Assembly: GCF_001461695.1 (NCBI RefSeq)
Contig: NZ_AUTC01000141.1
Location: 1 to 64,000, forward strand
Direction of reading: 5' to 3'
Source of the DNA: Sinorhizobium fredii USDA 205
Lineage (GTDB): Bacteria > Pseudomonadota > Alphaproteobacteria > Rhizobiales > Rhizobiaceae
DNA: 64,000 nt
In this document: piece by piece, positions 18,756 to 28,495 of the stretch
How positions within the stretch are numbered: position 1 is the stretch's first letter
Layout of the letters: every line of letters starts with the position of its first letter
Translations under genes and position numbers: made by a program
The notes under the pieces: generated by a model
Database searches by the model: none
The model's input: the letters and a program-made list of their open reading frames with translations, nothing else
Told to the model about the DNA's origin: nothing

Positions 18756-20663
18756 ATGGCGAGCCGCTATTCCGACGTGTATGCCGCATGGAAAGCCGAT
18801 CCGAAAGGCTTCTGGTCCGAGGCCGCAGAGGCGATCGACTGGTTCGAAAAGCCGCGGCAGATCTTCGACGCCGAGCGCGGAACCTACGGGCACTGGTTCC
18901 CGGATGGCGTCACCAACAGCTGTTACAACTGCCTCGACCGCCATGTCGAGGCTGGGCGCGGTGAGCAGACGGCATTCATTTACGACAGCCCCGTCACCGG
19001 TCGGATCGAAAAGATCTCCTATGCGGCGCTGCTTGACGACGTGAAGGCGATGGCTGCGGTCTATGGCAAGCTCGGCATCGGCAAGGGCGACCGGATCATC
19101 ATCTATATGCCGATGATCCCTCAGGCGGCGATCGCCATGCTGGCGGCGGCGCGGATCGGCGCGGTGCATTCGGTCGTCTTCGGCGGCTTCGCCGCCAACG
19201 AGCTCGCCGTCCGCATCGACGATTGCCAGGCCAAGCTCGTCGTCTCGGCAAGCTGCGGGCTCGAGCCGGGCCGCACCATCGCCTACAAGCCGCTGCTCGA
19301 TCAGGCGATCGAGATCGCCAATAACAAGCCGGCCCATTGCCTGATCTTCCAGCGCGACATGCTGGCCGCCGGGATGGTGCCCGGCCGCGATATCGACTTC
19401 GCCTCCGCGCTTGCCGCCGCAAGACAAGCCGGTGAGGAAGCACCCTGCGCCGAGGTCGCATCCACAGATCCGCTCTACGTCCTCTATACGTCGGGAACCA
19501 CCGGCCAGCCGAAGGGCGTCGTGCGCGACAATGGCGGCCACATGGTCGCGTTGAAATGGTCGATGGAGAATTTCTTCGGGGTCCAGCCTGGCGAGGTCTT
19601 CTGGGCGGCATCCGACATCGGTTGGGTCGTCGGGCATTCCTATATCGTCTATGGACCGCTCCTCAACGGCAGCACCTCGATCCTCTTCGAAGGCAAACCG
19701 GTCGGCACGCCCGATCCCGGCACCTATTGGCGCATCATCGCCGAGCACGGCGTCGCCGTCATGTTCACTGCCCCGACGGCGCTACGGGCGATCCGCAAGG
19801 AAGATCCGGAAGCCTCCCATGTGGCGCGTCATGACCTGTCGCGTTTCCGGGCGCTCTATCTCGCCGGCGAACGCGCCGATCCGGACACGATCCGCTGGGC
19901 CGAGCGGGCGCTCGGCGTGCCGGTCATCGATCACTGGTGGCAGACGGAGACCGGCTGGCCGGTCGCCGGCAATCCGCTCGGCCTCGGCCTGCTGCCGGTC
20001 AAATACGGATCGCCCGCGGTTCCCCTTCCCGGCTACGACGTCCAGGTCCTCGACGATGCCGGCCATCCCGTCGAGGCGGGGAAGCTCGGCAATGTGGTGG
20101 TCAAGTTGCCGCTGCCGCCCGGCTGCCTGCCGACGCTCTGGAAGGCTGACGATCGCTTTCGGGCAGCCTATCTTGAGGAATATCCCGGCTACTACAAGAC
20201 GGCGGATGCCGGCTATCTCGACGAGGACGGCTATGTGTTCATCATGGCCCGCACCGACGACATCATCAACGTCGCCGGCCATCGGCTTTCGACCGGGGCG
20301 ATGGAGGAGGTCTGCGCCAGCCATCCGGACGTCGCCGAATGCGCGGTGATTGGCATTGCCGATCCCTTGAAGGGCCAGATCCCGGCCGGCTTCCTGGTGA
20401 TCAACTCGAATGTTTCCCGTGAAACGTCGGAAATCGAGAAGGAGGTCGTGGCCCTCGTCCGCGAGCGCATCGGGCCGGTCGCCGCCTTCCGAACCGCGAT
20501 CTGCGTCAAGCGGCTGCCGAAGACCCGGTCCGGCAAGATCCTGCGCGCGACAATCCAGAAGATCGCCGACCGCCAGCCCTGGAAGATGCCGGCGACGATC
20601 GACGATCCGGCGATCCTCGATGAAATCGCCGACGCGCTGCATGCCAAGGGGATTGGTGTCTAG
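18756..20663 (+). CDS. prpE: Propionyl-CoA/acetyl-CoA synthetase-like AMP-forming ligase
   Basis: The 635-aa AMP-forming acyl-CoA synthetase most resembles PrpE. The P-loop-like YTSGTTGQPKG is near residue 245, the adenylation motif DHWWQTETGWP follows, and the C-terminal Lys is in [10 protein letters not shown] (about residue 594), the usual site of reversible acetylation. SYIVYGPL is shared with propionate ligases. The substrate may be propionate or another short acid. A degenerate parS-like sequence (20411-20426) lies in its coding region. A 142-bp gap precedes it, with nothing special seen. Confidence 0.83.
   Translation: MASRYSDVYAAWKADPKGFWSEAAEAIDWFEKPRQIFDAERGTYGHWFPDGVTNSCYNCLDRHVEAGRGEQTAFIYDSPVTGRIEKISYAALLDDVKAMAAVYGKLGIGKGDRIIIYMPMIPQAAIAMLAAARIGAVHSVVFGGFAANELAVRIDDCQAKLVVSASCGLEPGRTIAYKPLLDQAIEIANNKPAHCLIFQRDMLAAGMVPGRDIDFASALAAARQAGEEAPCAEVASTDPLYVLYTSGTTGQPKGVVRDNGGHMVALKWSMENFFGVQPGEVFWAASDIGWVVGHSYIVYGPLLNGSTSILFEGKPVGTPDPGTYWRIIAEHGVAVMFTAPTALRAIRKEDPEASHVARHDLSRFRALYLAGERADPDTIRWAERALGVPVIDHWWQTETGWPVAGNPLGLGLLPVKYGSPAVPLPGYDVQVLDDAGHPVEAGKLGNVVVKLPLPPGCLPTLWKADDRFRAAYLEEYPGYYKTADAGYLDEDGYVFIMARTDDIINVAGHRLSTGAMEEVCASHPDVAECAVIGIADPLKGQIPAGFLVINSNVSRETSEIEKEVVALVRERIGPVAAFRTAICVKRLPKTRSGKILRATIQKIADRQPWKMPATIDDPAILDEIADALHAKGIGV
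20411..20426. other. Degenerate parS-like palindrome inside prpE
   Basis: TGTTTCCCGTGAAACG matches parS at 14 of 16 positions but breaks the central TTCACGTGAA by one base. Weak candidate, about 7 kb to the right of parB. Confidence 0.35.
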
Positions 20664-20774
20664 GGAATCCACCTTCGGGTGGCAATGCCGCACCGCGTAA
20701 GTCCCCTCTCCCCGCCTGCGCGGAGAGGGTTAGGGCGAGGGGCAAGTCTCTGATAGTGCCGTGTAAGAACCGAC
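20664..20774. repeat. RIME-like GC-rich palindromic repeat between prpE and the LysR gene
   Basis: CCCTCTCCCCGCCTGCG pairs with GGAGAGGG, and the outer CCCC pairs with GGGG (about 20703-20742). It sits between convergent genes and could act as a transcription end. The same vocabulary (CCTCTCCCCGC, AGGGTTAGGG) recurs in other gaps of the window. Confidence 0.6.
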
Positions 20775-21650
20775 CTACAGGCCCGACGTCGGGTCGACGA
20801 CGCCCTTGAACCACGCGCAGAAGGCGGACACCGCTTTCTGCCGGGACGATTTGCTGATGAGGAAGTAGCTCTCCTGCTCGAGAACGGATGTTTCCGAGAG
20901 CACGATCAGGTCGCCGTTGGCGATTTCCCTTCGGCACACCTCCACCGGACAGAGCGCCACGCCGTGGCCGGCGATCGCCGCCGTGGCGAGCAGGTTGAAG
21001 TCCTGGAACACCGGCCCCCTCGGTGCGGTCACATGCACGCCGGCCCTGGCGAACCAGTTCTGCCAATGGGCCGTTGTCTCGTCGTGCAGAAGGTCGGCGC
21101 CGGCGATGCGTTCGGCGTCGTCGAGACGGCCCTTGCGCTCCAGATAGCGCGGGCTGGCAACCGGCCGGTTGACGCGGGAGAAGAGCCGCTCGCAGAGGAC
21201 TCCGTCCGACATGTCGGCGCCGAGCGTGATCAACACGTCGCAGCCGGTTTCGCGCAGGCGCTGCGCCGCCATGGCATAGACGACCTTGACCGTGACGTCG
21301 GCGTGCGTCGCGAGAAAATCGCCGAGCGCCGGGATCAGCCAGCGCGTTGCGATGGAAGGGATGCAGGCCACGGTGATTTCGGATTTGGTCCTGAGCTTCA
21401 GCGCTTCCGTCTCGGCGACAATCCGCTCGAAGCTGGCCGACAGGGCTTCGGCAAGCCTTTCGGCCTCGGGCACGAGCCGAACGCCGCGTTTTTCGCGCCG
21501 GAACAGGGGGCGGCCGAACCATTCCTCCAATTGCCGGATCTGATGGCTGACCGCGGCGTGCGAGACGTGCAATTCGTCGGCGGCGCGCGAGAAGCTCGCA
21601 AGACGGGCGGCGGCTTCGAAGGCCCGCAAGGCGCCCAGGGGCGGCATCAT
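20775..21650 (-). CDS. LysR-family transcriptional regulator (GcvA-like)
   Basis: The 291-aa regulator has an N-terminal winged HTH (PLGALRAFEAAARLASFSRAADELHVSHAAVSHQIRQLEEWFGRPLF, residues 3-50) of the GcvA/AmpR-like subgroup, then a substrate-binding domain. The frame is open 38 codons further, but the ATG at 21648-21650 has GGAG 9 bases upstream and the HTH starts just after. It is divergent from the ectoine-synthase-like gene, so that gene is its likely target. GACAATTGTC at 21753-21762 in the shared promoter is a candidate binding element. Confidence 0.88.
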   Translation of the reverse strand: MMPPLGALRAFEAAARLASFSRAADELHVSHAAVSHQIRQLEEWFGRPLFRREKRGVRLVPEAERLAEALSASFERIVAETEALKLRTKSEITVACIPSIATRWLIPALGDFLATHADVTVKVVYAMAAQRLRETGCDVLITLGADMSDGVLCERLFSRVNRPVASPRYLERKGRLDDAERIAGADLLHDETTAHWQNWFARAGVHVTAPRGPVFQDFNLLATAAIAGHGVALCPVEVCRREIANGDLIVLSETSVLEQESYFLISKSSRQKAVSAFCAWFKGVVDPTSGL

Positions 21651-21788
21651 ATGTAAATTCTCCTCAACTATCCGGTGAGGAATCATCGTTTGTAAGGAGC
21701 AGAAATCAAGCAAATAAAGTACTGTATCGCGATCGGCTTGACGCCGGATCTCGACAATTGTCAAAATTTCTTACGGGGAGAAAATACC
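21651..21788. promoter_or_regulatory. Divergent lysR / ectC promoter region
   Basis: A perfect 10-bp palindrome, GACAATTGTC (21753-21762), lies 27 bp upstream of the ectC start, and TTGAC at 21738 forms a longer inverted repeat with GTCAA at about 21760. The AT-rich AAATAAAGTACTG lies in the middle. The layout is typical for a LysR regulator and its divergent target; binding is not shown. Confidence 0.5.
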
Positions 21789-22175
21789 ATGTTCGTGCGC
21801 AGCCTGCAGGATGTCGAGGCCACCGATCATTTCGTCGAGTGGGGCAGCGGTACGAGTCACCGCCTGCTGACGGAAAGGGACGGCATGGGCTTCACCGTCT
21901 GCCATACGATCGTGCGGGCCAATACCGTGTCGCTGCTTCAATACCGCAATCATCTGGAAGCCTGTTACTGCATCGCCGGCGAAGGCGAGGTCGAGGACGT
22001 GGACGGCAATGTCTTTGCGATCCGCACGGGCGACATCTATGTGCTCGACAAGCACGACAAGCACTATCTGCGTGGCGGCCGCGACAAGGACCTGATCCTC
22101 GTCAGCATCTTCAATCCGCCGCTCAAAGGCACCGAACGACACAACCTCAATGACTCGTCGGGTTCGGCCTACTGA
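21789..22175 (+). CDS. ectC: Stand-alone ectoine synthase-like cupin (EctC family)
   Basis: The 128-aa cupin is related to L-ectoine synthase, which cyclises N-gamma-acetyl-diaminobutyrate. The region [17 protein letters not shown]...[18 protein letters not shown] matches the EctC cupin, keeping Glu57, Tyr84 and His92, equivalent to the iron ligands known for the family. No ectA, ectB or ectD lies anywhere nearby, so it is a solitary copy. It may make ectoine only with an external precursor, or act on another substrate. GGGGAG precedes the ATG. A LysR gene is divergent. Confidence 0.82.
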   Translation: MFVRSLQDVEATDHFVEWGSGTSHRLLTERDGMGFTVCHTIVRANTVSLLQYRNHLEACYCIAGEGEVEDVDGNVFAIRTGDIYVLDKHDKHYLRGGRDKDLILVSIFNPPLKGTERHNLNDSSGSAY

Positions 22176-22181
22176 GTGAAT

Positions 22182-22245
22182 CCCCCTCATCCGACCTGTC
22201 GGCCACCTTCTCCCCGCATGCGGGGAGAGGGTTAGGGTGAGGGGC
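22182..22245. repeat. RIME-like palindromic repeat
   Basis: CCCCTCATCCGACCTGTCGG begins the element, followed by CCACCTTCTCCCCGCATGCG and GGGGAGAGGGTTAGGGTGAGGGG. The ends and centre are self-complementary. It is the same family as the repeats at 20703, 25323 and 60437. Confidence 0.65.
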
Positions 22246-22284
22246 GATTCGATCGGTCGGACTCGTTGTGAAGCCGTAGCCAAC

Positions 22285-22312
22285 AAAAAACCCGGATCCT
22301 ACGATCCGGGTT
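22285..22312 (-). terminator. Rho-independent terminator of trcR
   Basis: An 8-bp perfect stem (CCCGGATC with GATCCGGG), with a four-base loop and an A6 run on the plus strand, gives a U-run after the stem for the leftward trcR transcript. Confidence 0.88.
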
Positions 22313-22339
22313 CTTGAAATTTCATCCGCGACGAAACGA

Positions 22340-23035
22340 TCAATAGTCTTCGTCTTCGTCCTTGCGGTCCGACTTCAGCGACTTCAGCTTGGCGAAGACG
22401 GCATCGGCGTCGATTTCCTTCTCCTCTTCGCGCTCGAAATCGTAGTTCAGCTTCTCGGTTTCCCGTGCCGCTTCGAGCGTCGCGCCCACTTCGGCCGCGG
22501 TCGGCAGCGGGCGGCCCTTGGCGGCGCGCTCGACTTCGAGGTCGAGGTCGATCTGCGAGCAGAGGCCGAGGGTGACCGGATCCATCGGCGTCAGGTTGGC
22601 CGAGTTCCAATGGGTGCGCTCGCGAATCTGCTCGATCGTCGACTTCGTCGTGCCGACAAGGCGCGAAATCTGCGCGTCCTTCAGTTCCGGATGGTTGCGG
22701 ACCAGCCAGAGAATGGCGTTGGGGCGGTCCTGACGCTTGGAAACCGGGGTGTAGCGCGGTCCCTTGCGCTTCGAATCCGGAACGCGGACCTTCGGTTCGG
22801 AGAGCTTGAGCTTGTGGTTCGTATTCGCCTCGCCGCGGGCGATCTCGTCGCGCGAAAGCTGACCGGTGGCAATAGGATCGAGGCCCTTGATGCCCTGCGC
22901 CGATTCACCGTCGGCAATCGCTTTGACTTCGAGCGGGTGCAGCTTGCAAAACTGCGCGATCTGGTCGAACGAGAGCGCGGTGTTGTCAACGAGCCAGACG
23001 GCCGTTGCCTTGGGCATAAGCAATTGCTGAGCCAT
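22340..23035 (-). CDS. trcR: Cell-cycle transcriptional regulator TrcR (DUF1013)
   Basis: The 231-aa alphaproteobacterial protein belongs to the DUF1013 family, which current annotation names TrcR, a cell-cycle transcriptional regulator. The conserved opening is LMPKATAVWLVDNTALSFDQIAQFCKLHPLEVKAIADGE; a second HTH-like helix set (NAILWLVRNHPELKDAQISRLVGTTKSTIEQIRERTHWN) lies near residues 105-145. An acidic, lysine-rich tail ends in KDEDEDY. The family is conserved in Rhizobiales. A strong terminator follows. Confidence 0.86.
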   Translation of the reverse strand: MAQQLLMPKATAVWLVDNTALSFDQIAQFCKLHPLEVKAIADGESAQGIKGLDPIATGQLSRDEIARGEANTNHKLKLSEPKVRVPDSKRKGPRYTPVSKRQDRPNAILWLVRNHPELKDAQISRLVGTTKSTIEQIRERTHWNSANLTPMDPVTLGLCSQIDLDLEVERAAKGRPLPTAAEVGATLEAARETEKLNYDFEREEEKEIDADAVFAKLKSLKSDRKDEDEDY

Positions 23036-23333
23036 GGATAGAGTCCTTTTGTCCGTCCGCGCCGGTGTCGCGGGCCGTGGAGTTTACCACTGATTTCCGG
23101 GAATTGAGCGTTCTATATCGTTGTTGTCTCGAAATTGCAATTCTTCACTTCCGAATGTGCTTTTGTCTAATTGCGGCCTAGCTTTGACCTGCTATGAATC
23201 GTGCAAAGGGCGGTGGGAGTGCCGCCGAGAGCGGTGCGCGCCGCTCCAATTTTCGAAATCATCATGGCGATGTTCTGGGTGGATTCGACCCACATTCATC
23301 GTCATCCAGGCAGCAATGCGCAGGGAGGAAAAT
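23036..23333. promoter_or_regulatory. Divergent trcR / acsA promoter region
   Basis: This 298-bp gap is moderately AT-rich near 23095-23200 and must contain both promoters. The open frame that runs through it into acsA has no ribosome-binding site and non-family composition. I see no operator-like palindrome. Confidence 0.5.
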
Positions 23334-25283
23334 ATGGATGTCAAGACCTATCCGGTCCTGGAAGCGGCCAAGAACCGCACGCTTGTCGACAACGCGACCT
23401 ATCTGAAATGGTATGAGGAGAGCGTTGCCGATCCGGAGGCGTTCTGGGGTGAACATGGCAAACGGATCGAATGGTTCGAGCCCTATACCGAGGTCAAGAA
23501 TACGTCCTTCGAGGGCAATGTTTCGATCAAGTGGTTCGAGGACGGGCTGACCAACGTCTCCTACAATTGCATCGATCGCCACTTGAAGACGCATGGCGAC
23601 AAGACCGCAATCATCTGGGAAGGCGACAATCCCTACATCGACAAGAAGATCACCTACAACGAGCTCTACGACAAGGTTTGCCGGCTTGCCAACGTGCTCA
23701 AGAAACATGGCGTCCAGAAAGGCGACCGCGTCACCATCTACATGCCGATGATCCCGGAAGCGGCCTATGCGATGCTCGCCTGTGCCCGCATCGGCGCCAT
23801 CCACTCGGTGGTTTTCGGTGGCTTCTCGCCTGAAGCGCTGGCCGGCCGCATCGTCGACTGCGAATCAACCTTCGTGATCACCTGCGACGAGGGCTTGCGC
23901 GGCGGCAAGCCGGTGCCGCTCAAGGAAAACACTGAAAAGGCGATCGACATCGCTGCCAGGCAATATGTCATGGTCAACAAGGTCCTGGTCGTACGCCGCA
24001 CCGGCGGCAAGGTGCCATGGGCACCGGGCCGCGACGCCTGGTACCATCAGGAGATCGCCACGGTCGAGCCGCATTGCCCGCCGGAGAAGATGAGCGCCGA
24101 GGATCCGCTGTTCATCCTCTATACCTCCGGTTCGACCGGCAAGCCGAAGGGCGTGCTGCACACGACCGGCGGCTATCTCGTCTACGCCTCGATGACGCAT
24201 CAATATGTCTTCGACTATCACGACGGCGACATCTACTGGTGCACGGCCGATGTCGGCTGGGTCACCGGCCACTCCTATATCGTCTACGGGCCGCTCGCCA
24301 ACGCCGCGACGACGCTGATGTTCGAGGGCGTGCCGAACTTCCCGGATGCCGGCCGTTTCTGGGAGGTCATCGACAAGCACAAGGTCAATATCTTCTACAC
24401 CGCCCCGACGGCGATCCGCTCGCTGATGGGCGCCGGCGACGACTTCGTCAAACGCTCGTCGCGCTCGTCCCTGCGTCTGCTCGGCACCGTCGGCGAGCCG
24501 ATCAATCCGGAAGCCTGGGAATGGTACTACCACGTTGTCGGCGAGGAGCGCTCGCCGATCGTCGATACCTGGTGGCAGACGGAGACCGGCGGCATCCTGA
24601 TCACGCCGCTGCCGGGCGCCACCGATCTGAAGCCCGGTTCGGCGACGCGGCCCTTCTTCGGCGTCCAGCCGCAGATCGTCGACAATGAAGGCAACGTGAT
24701 CGACGGCCCGGCCGACGGCAATCTCTGCATCATCGACAGCTGGCCGGGCCAGATGCGCACCGTCTATGGCGACCACGAGCGCTTCATCCAGACCTATTTC
24801 TCGACCTACAAGGGCAAGTACTTCACCGGCGACGGCTGCCGGCGCGATGCGGACGGCTATTACTGGATCACCGGCCGCGTCGATGACGTGCTCAATGTCT
24901 CTGGGCATCGTCTCGGTACGGCGGAAGTGGAGTCGGCTTTGGTGTCGCACCACCTCGTTTCCGAGGCTGCGGTGGTCGGTTATCCGCATCCGATCAAGGG
25001 ACAGGGCATTTACTGCTATGTGTCGCTGATGGCGGGGGAGGTCGGCAGCGACGAGCTGCGCCAGGAACTCGTCAAGCATGTGCGTTCGGAGATCGGGCCG
25101 ATCGCCACGCCGGACAAGATCCAGTTCGCCCCCGGCCTGCCGAAGACGCGCTCCGGCAAGATCATGCGCCGGATTCTGCGCAAGATCGCCGAAGACGATT
25201 TCGGTTCGCTGGGCGACACGTCGACGCTCGCCGATCCGGCGGTCGTCGACGACCTGATCGCCAACCGCCAGAACCGCGGGTAA
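23334..25283 (+). CDS. acsA: Acetyl-coenzyme A synthetase
   Basis: The 649-aa AMP-forming acetate-CoA ligase assimilates acetate. [11 protein letters not shown] is near residue 262, [11 protein letters not shown] and [28 protein letters not shown] follow, and [11 protein letters not shown] carries the acetylatable Lys (about residue 608). The ATG at 23334 (MDVKTYPV) is preceded by AGGGAGGAAAAT and gives the normal family length; the longer upstream frame is not used. Another acyl-CoA ligase (prpE) lies 3.6 kb upstream in the same orientation. Confidence 0.95.
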   Translation: MDVKTYPVLEAAKNRTLVDNATYLKWYEESVADPEAFWGEHGKRIEWFEPYTEVKNTSFEGNVSIKWFEDGLTNVSYNCIDRHLKTHGDKTAIIWEGDNPYIDKKITYNELYDKVCRLANVLKKHGVQKGDRVTIYMPMIPEAAYAMLACARIGAIHSVVFGGFSPEALAGRIVDCESTFVITCDEGLRGGKPVPLKENTEKAIDIAARQYVMVNKVLVVRRTGGKVPWAPGRDAWYHQEIATVEPHCPPEKMSAEDPLFILYTSGSTGKPKGVLHTTGGYLVYASMTHQYVFDYHDGDIYWCTADVGWVTGHSYIVYGPLANAATTLMFEGVPNFPDAGRFWEVIDKHKVNIFYTAPTAIRSLMGAGDDFVKRSSRSSLRLLGTVGEPINPEAWEWYYHVVGEERSPIVDTWWQTETGGILITPLPGATDLKPGSATRPFFGVQPQIVDNEGNVIDGPADGNLCIIDSWPGQMRTVYGDHERFIQTYFSTYKGKYFTGDGCRRDADGYYWITGRVDDVLNVSGHRLGTAEVESALVSHHLVSEAAVVGYPHPIKGQGIYCYVSLMAGEVGSDELRQELVKHVRSEIGPIATPDKIQFAPGLPKTRSGKIMRRILRKIAEDDFGSLGDTSTLADPAVVDDLIANRQNRG

Positions 25284-25557
25284 GGTTGGATTCAGGGGTG
25301 TGAGCGCGAAGGCGCTACGAAACGCCCCTCATCCGGCCTGCCGGCCACCTTCTCCCCGCAGGCGGGGCGAAGGAGACTCGCGGCGCCCTCTCAAGACCCC
25401 TCTCCCCGCCTGGGGGGAGAGGGCTAGTCCTCGGGTTAAACCCGAGGAGAGGGGCGATCTTGGGCGGCATTCTGAACGCGAATCGTACAGTCCAAAGACC
25501 TCGGCCAGCATCGAATCGCCGGCGAAACGATGGTCAGCCGGTTCGTGGCAAGGGGTT
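25284..25557. repeat. RIME-like mosaic repeat cluster
   Basis: From 25323 to 25460 there are three GC-rich modules: CCCCTCATCCGGCCTGCCGG; CACCTTCTCCCCGCAGGCGG; and CCCCTCTCCCCGCCTGGGGG with its partner GGAGAGGG, followed by the TCCTCGGGTT / AACCCGAGGA hairpin. The rest of the gap shows no gene. Confidence 0.65.
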
Positions 25558-25758
25558 TCAGAAGTCGATGGCCCTACCCTTGATCTCCCAATCGCCGAAA
25601 CGAGCCGGATCGAGACCGCCGCGACCGCCGAATTCCTCCGGCATCGCCGCCTGCTCCTCGGCGCGCCGTCTCTCCTCGGCCTCCTTCAAGGCGCGACGCG
25701 CAGCCGGCGACAGCGGCCGCTTGGGGCGATCGGGTGAATTATCGTTGTCGTTCTGCAT
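25558..25758 (-). CDS. DUF1674-domain protein (SDHAF4-like)
   Basis: The 66-aa small protein has the C-terminal signature EFGGRGGLDPARFGDWEIKGRAIDF, typical of DUF1674, the family containing the mitochondrial succinate dehydrogenase assembly factor SDHAF4. The N-terminal half is charged and helical (RRALKEAEERRRAEEQAA). The frame is open upstream to 25830 with several possible starts; I chose MQNDNDNS because conserved composition begins there. Its role in succinate dehydrogenase assembly is an inference from the family. It is divergent from htpX. Confidence 0.78.
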   Translation of the reverse strand: MQNDNDNSPDRPKRPLSPAARRALKEAEERRRAEEQAAMPEEFGGRGGLDPARFGDWEIKGRAIDF

Positions 25759-25841
25759 TGGCGACCGGATTTCCCTGACGATATTGAAGAGCGGCGGCTT
25801 CATCCCCATCATATAAGTCGCTTCCGTCAAAGCGGGAACCC

Positions 25842-25857
25842 TGATTCACGTGAAACG
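25842..25857. other. parS-like ParB-binding palindrome
   Basis: TGATTCACGTGAAACG matches parS at 14 of 16 positions, in the DUF1674-htpX divergent gap about 12.5 kb from parB. Confidence 0.68.
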
Positions 25858-25947
25858 TTTGGAGAGGGATCGCATCACACGCCGGGCCGGTCCGCCGTGC
25901 TTCGCCGCTGAACGAGAAGCGAACCGAGAATGCCGGGAGCCTGATTC

Positions 25948-26907
25948 ATGAACCTTGTTCGCACCGCAATGTTGCTTGCCTTCATGACCGTGCTTTTCAT
26001 GGCCGTCGGCTATGTCATCGGCGGCAGGGGCGGCATGATGATCGCCCTGGTCCTGGCCGCCGGCATGAACTTCTTCTCTTACTGGAACTCCGATCGCATG
26101 GTGCTGCGCATGTATCGGGCCCGGGAGGTCGCCGAGCGCAGCGCGCCGGAATATTACGGCATCGTGCGCGACCTGGCGCAGAATGCCGGCCTGCCGATGC
26201 CGCGCGTCTATGTCATCGACAGTCCGCAGCCGAACGCCTTCGCCACGGGGCGGAACCCGGAGAACGCGGCAGTCGCGGCTTCGACCGGCCTCCTGCAGTC
26301 GCTCTCCTATGAGGAGGTGGCCGGTGTCATGGCGCATGAACTCGCGCATATTCAGTACCGCGATACCCTGACGATGACGCTGACGGCGACGCTCGCCGGT
26401 GCCATTTCGATGCTCGGCAACTTCGCCTTCTTCTTCGGCGGCAACCGCGAAAACAACAATCCGCTCGGCTTCATCGGCGTGCTGGTCGCGATGATCGTCG
26501 CGCCGCTCGCGGCCATGCTGGTGCAGATGGCGATCAGCCGGACACGGGAATATTCCGCCGATCGGCGCGGCGCGGAGATCTGCGGCAATCCTCTCTGGCT
26601 CGCCTCGGCGCTCCGTAAGATCGCCGGCGCCGCCCATGTCATTCACAACGATGACGCCGAGCGCAATCCGGCGACGGCGCACATGTTCATCATCAATCCG
26701 CTGTCGGGCGAACGCATGGACAATCTCTTCTCGACCCATCCGAATACGGAAAACCGCGTCGCGGCGCTCGAGCAGATGGCAGGCGAGATGTCGGCGGGCT
26801 CGACGTCGACGGCTCGCCCTGATAATGCGGTGCGCAAATCGCGCTCTGTCCCGAGAACCGGCTGGGGTCGCGGTGGTTCCGAACCGCCCAAAGGCCCCTG
26901 GTCCTGA
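25948..26907 (+). CDS. htpX: Membrane zinc metalloprotease HtpX
   Basis: The 319-aa M48-family protease degrades misfolded inner-membrane proteins. Two N-terminal membrane helices ([26 protein letters not shown] and [16 protein letters not shown]) are followed by the active-site HELAH in [15 protein letters not shown] (about residue 131), and by further hydrophobic segments and [15 protein letters not shown]. Its stop overlaps the rsmB start by one base (TGATG). Confidence 0.93.
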   Translation: MNLVRTAMLLAFMTVLFMAVGYVIGGRGGMMIALVLAAGMNFFSYWNSDRMVLRMYRAREVAERSAPEYYGIVRDLAQNAGLPMPRVYVIDSPQPNAFATGRNPENAAVAASTGLLQSLSYEEVAGVMAHELAHIQYRDTLTMTLTATLAGAISMLGNFAFFFGGNRENNNPLGFIGVLVAMIVAPLAAMLVQMAISRTREYSADRRGAEICGNPLWLASALRKIAGAAHVIHNDDAERNPATAHMFIINPLSGERMDNLFSTHPNTENRVAALEQMAGEMSAGSTSTARPDNAVRKSRSVPRTGWGRGGSEPPKGPWS

Positions 26908-28331
26908 TGCCCGAAGACAGACGCAACGATTCACATCCGAAACGATCCCACAGGAACAAGCCGTCCCAGAAGGCCGGGCCACGGCCCGGTGTGGCCGAGG
27001 CGCCGGCCAAGCCGGGCCTGAAGAGCCGTCAGGCCGCCGCGAAGATCCTGGCGGCGGTGATCGACCGCAAGACCTCCCTCGACGGGATGCTCGACCAGGA
27101 GCACGGCAACCCAGCTTATCGCGAGCTCAACGATGCCGACCGGGCGCTGGTGCGCGCCATCCTCAATTCGGCGCTCCGCCACCTGCCGCGGATTCGCGCC
27201 GCGATCGATTCGCTGCTGCAGACACCGCTGCCCGAGGGCGCGCGCGCGTTAGAGCACGTGCTGACGGTTGCCGCAGCGCAAATCCTCTATCTCGACATTC
27301 CAGATCACTCCGCCGTCGACCTCGCCGTCGAGCAGGCGCAGTCCGATCCACGCAATCGCCGCTTCGCCAGCCTCGTCAATGCGGTCCTCAGGCGGCTTTC
27401 GCGCGAGAAGGAAGCGATCCTCGAAAAGGTGCAGGTTGTGCCGCCAATTCCGGCTTGGTTCTATGACCGGCTCGTCGCTCATTACGGCCGCGCCGAGGCG
27501 GAAGCGATTTCGGAAGCACAGCTCGTGCCGGCAGCGATCGACCTGACGGTGAAATCCGACCCGGCTTTGTGGGCGGAGCGCCTCGGCGGCACGGTCCTGC
27601 CGACCGGTTCCGTTCGGCTCGGCGATTTTACCGGCACGATCCCGTCCTTGCCGGGCTTTGCGGAAGGGGCTTGGTGGGTGCAGGACGCCGCCGCCTCCAT
27701 TCCGGCGCGGCTCTTCGGCGATCTTTCCGGAAAAACCGCGGTCGATCTCTGCGCGGCGCCGGGCGGCAAGACGGCCCAGCTCATTCTCGCCGGGGCGATG
27801 GTGACGGGGCTCGACCAGTCCTCCAGCCGGTTGCGGCGGCTGAAAGGCAATCTCGAGCGGCTCGGCCTCGAAGCCCGCACGAAAGAGACCGACATGGCGG
27901 ATTTCCGTCCGGACGAGCTCTTCGACGCAGCCCTTCTTGATGCCCCCTGCTCGTCGACCGGCACCACACGCCGTCACCCGGATGTGCTCTGGACGAAGGG
28001 GCCGGAGGACGTCGAAAAGCTGGCTCGGCTGCAGGAGCGGTTGCTCCGCCATGCGCTCACCGTCGTCAAGCCCGGCGGCATCGTCGTCTTTTCCAACTGT
28101 TCGCTCGATCCGCGCGAGGGCGAAGAGGTCGTGGCGCGCGTCCTTGCCGAGGGACTTTGCGCGCGCATCCCGATCACCCCGTCGGACTGGCCGGGGCTCG
28201 AGGCGGCGATCACCGCTGTTGGCGAGTTCCGCACGACGCCGGCGATGCTGCCGCTCGGGCCGCCCTTTTCCGGCGGGCTCGACGGTTTCTATGCCGCCGT
28301 GCTTCGCCGCGCGGACGACGGGGACAATTGA
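26907..28331 (+). CDS. rsmB: 16S rRNA m5C methyltransferase, RsmB/NOP family
   Basis: The 474-aa protein has a basic N-terminal tail, a NusB-like RNA-binding domain (RQAAAKILAAVIDRKTSLDGML...AAAQILYLDIPDHSAVDLAVEQA), and a C-terminal SAM methyltransferase. The nucleophilic and release cysteines are visible in DAPCSSTGTTRRHPD and FSNCSLDPREGEEV. It methylates C967 in the E. coli homologue. It is coupled to htpX by a one-base overlap. RsmB versus RsmF assignment rests on the NusB domain. Confidence 0.9.
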   Translation: MPEDRRNDSHPKRSHRNKPSQKAGPRPGVAEAPAKPGLKSRQAAAKILAAVIDRKTSLDGMLDQEHGNPAYRELNDADRALVRAILNSALRHLPRIRAAIDSLLQTPLPEGARALEHVLTVAAAQILYLDIPDHSAVDLAVEQAQSDPRNRRFASLVNAVLRRLSREKEAILEKVQVVPPIPAWFYDRLVAHYGRAEAEAISEAQLVPAAIDLTVKSDPALWAERLGGTVLPTGSVRLGDFTGTIPSLPGFAEGAWWVQDAAASIPARLFGDLSGKTAVDLCAAPGGKTAQLILAGAMVTGLDQSSSRLRRLKGNLERLGLEARTKETDMADFRPDELFDAALLDAPCSSTGTTRRHPDVLWTKGPEDVEKLARLQERLLRHALTVVKPGGIVVFSNCSLDPREGEEVVARVLAEGLCARIPITPSDWPGLEAAITAVGEFRTTPAMLPLGPPFSGGLDGFYAAVLRRADDGDN

Positions 28332-28495
28332 CGCTTCCGGACCGCCCGCCTATCAATGGTGGCAGATTGATAGAAATTTAATCATCCTTCCGGCACGATC
28401 CCGGCCCATGAAAGCGATTCTGGCGCAATCCCGACAAGTGCTCATCAAGCGCTTCGAAGGTTCCGTCGCGGCAATCAAGAAACCTGCAGGCGCCG

